Source of the DNA: Dasypus novemcinctus
Lineage: Eukaryota; Chordata; Mammalia; Cingulata; Dasypodidae
Assembly (NCBI RefSeq): GCF_030445035.2
Contig: NC_080685.1
Span: forward strand, 112,828,432-112,892,431
Direction: 5' to 3'
Length of the DNA: 64,000 bases
In this document: piece by piece, positions 23,701 through 32,700 of the stretch
Position numbering within the stretch: the stretch's first letter is position 1
Layout of the letters: every line of letters begins with the position of its first letter
Program-made: the position numbers and the translations under genes
Notes under the pieces: generated by a model
Seen by the model: only the letters and a program-made list of their open reading frames with translations
Databases searched by the model: none
What the model was told of the DNA's origin: nothing

Positions 23701-26700
23701 TAAGTATTTCACTCAACTCCCAAAACAAGGTTTAGAACTCTTTGCCAGCACTCCAGAAGATGGCCCTCTACCCAGTCTTGGTTAATCCCCCCTCAAAGGC
23801 AATCACTATTCCAGCTTTTATCATCATCTAAATTACTTTTTACTAGGTCCAACTGCCTATAAATTTAATCACACAATATGTACTCTCTTGTGCCTGACTT
23901 CTTTTGCTCAAAATTTTGTCTGTGAGAGTCATCCTTGTTTTGCATATAGCAATTATGGTTTTTCCTTTTTTCATTGCTGTACAATATTCCCATTATATTA
24001 CTGTACTACAATTTCTCTATTCTTATTCTATATGATGGACAGTTGTTGTTTTTTTCTCTTTGGGGACGTTAGGATTAAATCTGCTCTGAACATTATTTTA
24101 TATATCTTGTAGTAGACATAAATACCCACTTCTCTTGAATTTATATATCAGGGAATTAAATTGAGAGTCACAGTTAGGCATGCTTAGCTTTGATGTAGAC
24201 AGTGCCAATGGTTTTTCAATTGGTTTGTACCAATTAACACACCCACCAGGAATGTATTAGATTGTGCCACATATTTGTTAATACTAGATGTGTTAGTCAG
24301 CCAACAGAGTGCTGATGCAAACAAAATACCAGAAATCAGTTGGCTTTTATAAAGGATATTTATTTGGGGTAGAAGCTTACAGTTACCAGGCCATAAAGTG
24401 TAAGTTACTTCACTCACCAAAGTCTATTTTCACGTGTTGGAGCAAGATGGCTGCCAAAGTCTGCCAGGGTTCAGGCTTCCTGAGTTCCTCTCTTCCTGGA
24501 GTTCATTTCTCTTTGGGCTCAGCTCCTCTGTTTTCTCCACAAGGTCAGCTGTAGACTATGAGGCTCTCTAGGCTTTGCCACTCTCCACAAGGCCAGCTGT
24601 AGACCCTTAGGTGAACAGCTTGTTTCTCTTCCTGGGACCTTCTCTCTTTCCTCATGACCAAGCTCCTCTGTGTATTCACTTCCTGGGCTCCAGCTCAAGA
24701 CTCCAGCATCAAAACTCCAACCTCAAGACTCCAACATCAAAACCACAACTTTGTCCTTTGCTATGTCTTTTAACTGTGAGTCCCCACCCTCCAAGGCGTG
24801 GAGAGTCAATGCCCTACTGACGTGGCCCAATCAAAGCCCTAATCATAATTTAATCATGTCCAGGTACAGACCAGTTTACAAACATAATCCAATATCTATT
24901 TATGGAATTCATGAACCATATCAAACTGCTACACTAATTATTTTCAGTCTTTTAATTTTAGTCATCCTGCTGGGAATGTAGTGATAGTGCTTTGTGATTT
25001 TAATTTGCATTTTCTTGATAGCTAATGAAATTGAACTCCTTTTTATATGCCTATTGACATTTGCAAAATTTTTCCTGACTCCCTCCTCAGATTGCTCTTT
25101 ACAAGTGTATAAAAATGCTACTGATTTTTGTATATTAATCTTGTATCCTGTCATTCTACTGAAATCATTTATTAGCTCTAGTAGCTTTGTTGTAGATGTT
25201 GGGGGACTTTCTAGGCATAGGATTATATCATCAGCGAATAGCAAAAGTTTTACTTCCTCCTTTCCAATTTTTTTTCTTTCCTGATTGCTCTATCAAAAAC
25301 CTCTTGCACTATGTTAAACAGCAGTGTGACAGTGGGCATCCTTGTCTTGTTCCCAGTCTCAATGGGAAAGATTTCAGTCCTTCACTGTTGAGTTCAGTGT
25401 TAGCTGTGGGTTATTTCATATATGCCCTTTATTATATTGAGAAAGTTTCCTTCAATTCCTATCTTTTGGATTATTTCTGTCAAGAAAGGATGCTTTATTT
25501 GGTCAGTTGAAATGATTATGTGATCTTTCATCATTGATTTATTAATGTGGTGTATTAAGCTGTTTGATTTTCTTGTGTTGAACCACCCTTGCCTGCCTGG
25601 TATAAAACCCACTTGATCATGATGAATAATTCTTTCAATGTGTTGTTGGATTCAATTAGTGAGGATTTTGTTGAGGATTTTCACACCCATATTCATTAGG
25701 GCAATGAGTCTGTAATTTTCTTTTTTGTAATATCTTTATCTGGCTTTGGTATTAGGGTGATACTGGCTTGATACAGTGAGTTTGGTGGTGTTCCTTGTTG
25801 TTCACTTTTTTGGAGGAGTTTGATTAGGATTGGTATTAAATCTTCTTTGAATGCTTGGTAAAATTCACCTGTGAAGCCATCTGGTCCTAGGTTTCCTTTT
25901 TGGAGAGTTGTTTGATATCTGTTTGGATCTCTTTACTTCTCATTGGTTTGCTGAGGTCTTCTAGGGTTTTCTATTTCTTCTAGGGTTAGTGAAGGTTGTT
26001 CATATGTTCCTAGGAATTTTCCATTTCATCTACATTGTCTAGTGTGTTGACATATAGTTGTTCATAGTATCCTCTTATGATCTCTTTTATTTCTGGGGGG
26101 TCAGTAGTAATGTCCTGTTTTTCATTTCTAATTTTATTTATCTGCATCTTCTTTCTTTTTTTTCTCTTTCAATCTAACAGCTTGTTAATTTTGTTAATCT
26201 TCTCACTGAACCAAATTTTGGTTTTGTTTATTCTCTCAATTTTTGTTCTTGTTCATGATTTCATTTATTTCTGCTCTGATCTTTGTTATTTTATTCCTTC
26301 CGCTTACTTTGGGATTGGTTTATTGTTCTTTTTCTAGTTTCTCCAGCTGCATAGTTAGGTAGTTGATTTTCTCTTTTAATGTAAGCATTGAGGGCTATGA
26401 AATTCCCTCTCAACACTGCCTTTGCTGCACCTCATAAGTTCTGACATGGTGTGTTCTCATTTTCATTCCTCTTGAGGTATTTATTGATTTCTCTCACAAT
26501 TTCTTCTTTGAGCCAGTGATTATTTAAGTGTGTTGTTAATCTCCCTGTATTTGTGAATTTTTCTCTTTTTCTGGATGTTACTGATTTCCAGTTTTATTCC
26601 ATTATGATCAGAGAAAATACTATGTAAAATTTTATTCTCAATAAATTTATTAAGATCTGCTTTATGATCCAACATTTAGTCTATCAAGGAGAAGACACAT

Positions 26701-29700
26701 GAGCACTTGAGAAGAATGTATGTCCTGTTATTTTGGGGTGCAATGTTCTCTATATGTCTATTAGGTCTAGTTCATTCATCATATTATTCAAGCTCTCTGT
26801 CTTATTACTGATCCTCTGCCCAGAAATTCTAGCCAATGATGACAGTAGTGTATTGAAGTCTCCAACTATTTTTGTAGAGAAATCTATTTCTCCCTTCCAT
26901 TTTGCTAGTGTTTGCCTCATATAATTTGGGGCCTCCTGGTTGGAGTATATACACTTGATTGTTATTTCTTCCTGGGGAATTGCCCCTTTTATTTTTTAAT
27001 TTCTAATGCATTTCTATTGAGTTGTATTCACATACCATACAATCTATCCAAAGTGTACAATCCTTGGCTTTTAGTATACTCATAGTGTTGTGCATTCATC
27101 ACCACAAGAAACACGTGATCATCTCAATTGATGCAGAAAAGGCATTTGACAAAATTCAGCATCCTTTTGTGATAAAAACACTTCAAAAGATAGGAGTACA
27201 AAGAAAATTCCTCAATATAAAAGCATATATGAAAAATCCACAGTCAACATCATACTCAATGGAGAAAGGTTAAAAACTTTTCCTCTAGGATTGGGAACAA
27301 GGCAAGATTGCCCACTGTCACCATTGTTTTTCAATATTGTACTATTAATAGAAGTTCTAACTAGAGCAATTAGACAAGAAAAAAATTAAAGGCATCCTTA
27401 TAAAAAAAGAGGAAGTAAAACTCGCTGTTTGTGAATAACATGATCCTATACATAGAAAATTCTGAAGTATCCACAAAACAAAACTACTTGAGCTAATAAG
27501 TGAATTCAACAGAGTGGCAGGATACTAGATCAACACGCAAAATCAGTAATGTTTTTGTACACTGAATAATCTGAGTAGGAAATCAAGGGAAAAATTCCAT
27601 TTTAAACAGCAACAAAAAAACTCAAATACCTAGGAATTACTTAACCAAAGTAGTACAGGAACCATATGCAGAAAAATACAAAACAATGTTAAAAGAAATT
27701 TTAAAAGATCTAAACAAATAGAGAAAGACATTCCATGTTCATGGATTGGAAGGATAGATATTGTGAATACATCAATCTTACACAAACTGGTTTATAGATT
27801 CTATGCAATACCCATCAAAATCCTAACAGCTTACTTTACAGAATTAGGCAAGGCAATTACCAAATTCATTTGGAAGGCAAAGTGCACCTGACTAGCCAAA
27901 AGCATTCTAAAAAAGAAGAGCTACATGGGAGAACTTTCACTGACCTTGGAACATATTACAAAGCTACGTGGTCAAAACAGCATGGTACTGGCATAAAGAT
28001 AGATACACTGATCAGTGGATTAGAATTGAGAATCCATAAATAAACCCTCACCTATACAGTCAACTTGTTTTTGACAAACCTCCCAAGTTAATGTTAATGG
28101 GACAAAACAGTTTCTTTGACAAATGGTGCTGGGACAACTGGATATCTATAACCAAAAAAACAAAAAAAGAAAGAAAGAAAGAGGACCCCTATCTCACTCC
28201 CCATAAAGTAATCAACGCAAAATGGATCAAAGACCTAAACATAAACGCCAGGACCATAAAACTACTAGAAGAAAATGTAGGGAAACATCTTCAAGACCTT
28301 GTAGTAGATGGCAGTTTCTTGGACCTTATACCCAAAGCATGAGCAACAAAATATAGGATAAATCAGACCTCAAAATCAAACACTTTTGCACCTCACAGGA
28401 CTTTGTCAAAAGGGTGAAAAGGTAGCCAACTCAATGTGAGAAAATATTTGGAAATCACATATCTGATAAGGGTTTAATATCCAGGATATGTAAAGAGATG
28501 TTACAACACAACAATAAAAAGACAAATGGCCAGTTAAAAAAATGGGCAAAAAACCTGAATAGACATTTGTCCAAAGAAGAAAACACATGGCCAAAAAACA
28601 CATGAAGAAATGCTCAACATCACTAATGATTAGGGAAATGCAAATCAAGCTACCATGAGATATCATTTCATACCTATCAGAATGGTGACTATTAAAAAGA
28701 CAGAACTACAAGTGTTGGAGAGGATGTGGAGAGATAGGAACACTTATTCACTGTTGGTGGGAATGCAGAATGGTACAGCCACTGTGAAGGACTATTTGGC
28801 AGTTCCTAAAGAAATTGAATATAGACTTGCCATGTGACCCTGCAATACCATTACTGGGTATATACCCAGAAGAACTGAGAGCAGTGACACAAACAGACAT
28901 GGGTACACAGAGCTTCATAGTGGCATTATCCACAATTGCCAAAAGTTGGAAACAACCCAGGTGTCCATTAATAGATGAATGGATAAAAAAACTGTGGTAT
29001 ATTCACATGATGGAATATTATGCAGCTGTAAGAAGAAATGAAGTTGTAAAGCACATGACAACATGGATGAACCTGGAAGACATTATGTTGAGTGAAGCAA
29101 GCCAGACACAAAAGGACAAATACTGTATGATTGCATTACTATGAACCAAATATTGTGTACCATGTTTTATTAAAAAAAAAATTTGTGTATCCAGTACATT
29201 TGAGAAATGTGTTTTTACTCAACTGTTTTCTTTTTAGTTTTTGTTTATATTTTCAGTTATTAAGTGTACAAAGTAAAGCAATCGAACAAACAAGTTAATC
29301 TTGAAATAGATCTTTTCAGATTTATTTGGATGGGAGTACATTCTATTTCTTAGATACAGATATGTATGTCCTTTAATAGAATAGGGAAATTTTCTGTCAT
29401 TATTTCTTCAAATATTCCTTCTGCCCCTTTGTACTTCTCTTCTTATTCTGAGACACTCATGACACATATGCCTGCACATTTTTGTCATTTAAGTTCCCTG
29501 AGACCTTGTTAATTATTTCCATCCTTTTATTTATCCTTTTATATGTTTGCTTTTGGAGGCCATGTCTTCAAGGTCACTGATCCTTTCTTCTGCCTCTTCA
29601 AATCTGCTGTTTTATGCCTTGTGTATTTTTTATTTCATTTATTGTACCTTTCATTCCCATAAGATCTGCTATTTTTCTATGTATACTTTCAAATTCTTAT

Positions 29701-32700
29701 TTGTGCTCACCTAGTGTCTTCTTAATATCCTTAATCTCTTTAACTGTCTCATTGAAATTATTAAAGAGATTTGTTTGAACATCTATGATTAGTTGACTCA
29801 ACTCCTATGTGTCTTCTGAAGACTTAGGCTGTTTCTTTGGGCCATATCTTTTTGTTTCTTGGTATAAACTATAATTTTTTTATTGGTTTCTTGGCATCTG
29901 GATTATTAGATATATTTATTCTGGGTGCAATTTCTCTCTTTAGTCTAGGGCTTCTATTTGATTGGTTTTGTGCTATAGCCCCCTTTGATACATGGTTCAT
30001 ATTGATTTGGAAGTTTATAGTGGCTCATGTTTTGCCACTCTGAATTTTTTTCAGCTCTTTTGTTTCTTGCTTTCTCCCTTGCTTATTGTGTAAAAGGAGT
30101 CAAGAATGCAGTTGGTACTGTAAGCCATGAAGGCTGAAGTTGCCCATATTGCTCCAGGAACCAATGAGTCTTCTCCCATGTTTCTCTCCTGCCATGGGTA
30201 GGGATAGATCCACAGCAGTGTGCAGTAAACCAAGATGTGCAGCCCAAGACCATCTGTAGTTGCTCTGAGATACTGATGGAGCTTCAGGCCCCTTCCCTGC
30301 CTGGGGCAGGGGTGGAGCCACACATGGGGCAGCAAACTAAGCTGTGTCAAAACTGCCTGCAGTTGCCCAGGTAGACAGAGGAAGCACTGGCTGCCCTCCT
30401 CCCCAGGGCAGGGATGGAGCCACAGGAGTGCCCAATAATCTAGTCTGTGTGGGCCAAAAGCACCTACAGTTGCCCAGAGATGGGGACATACTCACCCCCC
30501 TCCTATCCTATCAAGGGGTGGGGATGGAGCCACAGGTGTCCAACAGTCTGTGTGGGCAGGAAGTGCAGTTACCCAAAGGGTGGGGCAACACCACCCCCTC
30601 CTATCTTATTGGGAGGCAGGGATGGCACCACAGGTACCATCAATCTAGTGCACATGGGCCCAAAGTGCCTGCAGTTGCCAGGAGGGGCTGGTGCAGGTTC
30701 CCCAGCTTCCTCCTTGCCAGAGGTGGGGCTAGAGCCTAGGATAGGGCTGCAACCTGACCTGGGTAGAAAGAAGCCAGTCCCTACCATCACTGTGGTTTTC
30801 AATCATCCCCACTTTCCCTCATGCCAGGAATGGAGTTAATGTGGAGGTTACCGGTCTCTTTCTGACTTGGACAGGTTCAAAGTTTAGCTGTTCTTAGGAT
30901 TAGGCTTTAGCCACCTAAATTTACTAATTGGTGGCTGAAGTCAGTGCTCGACTTTCTCTTCCGCCCATTTTTGGGTAATGGAGCTTCCAACTCCAGTCAG
31001 GGAATAGCTCCCAAGGCAGCTTCTGCTGCCGTGAGGGGTGGGCACTAGCCCTCATGGTGTGGAGTGTTCTCATTTTCACTGCAGATGGGCAGTCTCTGCC
31101 TTCCATTCTTCCAAAGATGTTATAGGATGCTCTTCTGGTCTCCCGGGACCCCCAGACAGGTGCTCTAGATACCCCTGGGTGATTGCACTCTAAGAACTGA
31201 CTCTTAGAGCTCCTTACTCTTCCGCCATCTTGTTCCTCCTCTAATTCATTCATTTTTTTAATCAACTGTGCTAGGTACTGGGAATATTGAGATGAACGAG
31301 ATAAGGCTTCTGCCTTCTGGAAGATCACAATCCATCTGATAATTATAACATTGTTTACTAGCCAAAATTTACTGAATGTTTACTACATTCCAGATACAAT
31401 GCTAATTCTTACATAGTTTTATCCTCACAAATTTTTATTCTTTTATAAGTCAGGAAACTGAGGCTCAGAGGGTTAGTGGTCTGCCCAGTCATGGGATTTG
31501 AACCCAAGCCTGACTCTCCAGCCCATATCCTTTTATCTTCCTGTTTGGCTGCAAAGAGGCAGATATGGCTGGGGCCTTTTCCTGTGCCTCACTGAGGAAG
31601 AGGAGGGAATATTCTCTGATCTCCCAAAGTTGCCTTTTATCTCTAGTCTTGTCCATAACCTCCCAATCAAACTGTTCTTGGTTAAATCTCCTTTTACCAA
31701 GACCAGTTTAGAATTAAGTGAGATTATCTCCATATATTGAGAGTGTCTTTTTATAGTTTAAATCACTCCAAAATGGGCTGCTTACAAATGGCCTACAATT
31801 TGAGTTTTATGAAGACACAGGTATGCCATAGCCAAGTTGTACTAGTATAAATGAAACCACAGTGTCAAATGTATTAGATCAACTTCTTCCAAGATTTATC
31901 TGAAAGGACAACACTAGAGCAAATGCAGGGTATGAAACTTGGGGGTCACAAAGTTACAGTGCTCGGTTGCCCCCCTCCCAGCACACCTGCAGGAGAGCAC
32001 ATCCTTTACAAGCCCTCCGTAGGCACACCTTGAGTCATCGAGAATAGGAGCTTCAGGCACCTGAAATTTCTACTTAAGAGAACTCACGTAAACTCGTTTT
32101 ATTTAACCCATTTCATATTATTCAAATATATGATATAGAACCTTTCCCAACCTTTTGAAATTTCCAGAGCCTCAATGAATAATTGTAGCTCCAATGGTAG
32201 AGCAAGGAACAAAGTTTGAACACAGCTAACTTCTGTGACTATTCGTGTTCTCTCCTTAAAAGCTGGGCTTAGGATTATAAACCTAGGAATTTGGAGTTTT
32301 ACTGTGTTTGAAATACTTAGCAGTACAGGATGGTCATATAGAGGTCAACTATAAACTTGTTTAAGAGTCCAGAGAAGGTAAAGAATTAAGTATTCCTCTT
32401 AGAACCTGGGGAAACCTGCCTTGGGCAGGGTTGGTCCCAGAACCGCGGTCTGCCTCTTGATGGAGCCTCCAGTTAGGCTGCTGCTTCTATTAAAATACCC
32501 TGCCTGGGGAACCACTTACACTACCTTTCTTTGACCTTAGGGCACAGAATCCTCACATAATGGAGTCCACATTTTTGGTTTATTCATGGAGGGGGCAAGG
32601 TGGAATCATGAAAAAAAAATACTGGATGACTCACTGCCTTTTGAGATATGTTGTGATTTTCCTGAAATACATTTTTTGCCAACAAAGGTAAAAATCGAAC

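Noticed and set aside
25071-29175. Twin-priming (5' inversion) of a single L1
   Set aside because: Both the - strand and the + strand parts contain the same RT segment. A single inverted insertion would not duplicate about 100 codons, so two elements are needed.
30344-30839. Two overlapping frames of about 130 codons with repeated motifs
   Set aside because: They arise from the tandem monomers of the L1 5' UTR and are in the wrong orientation for the element's genes.
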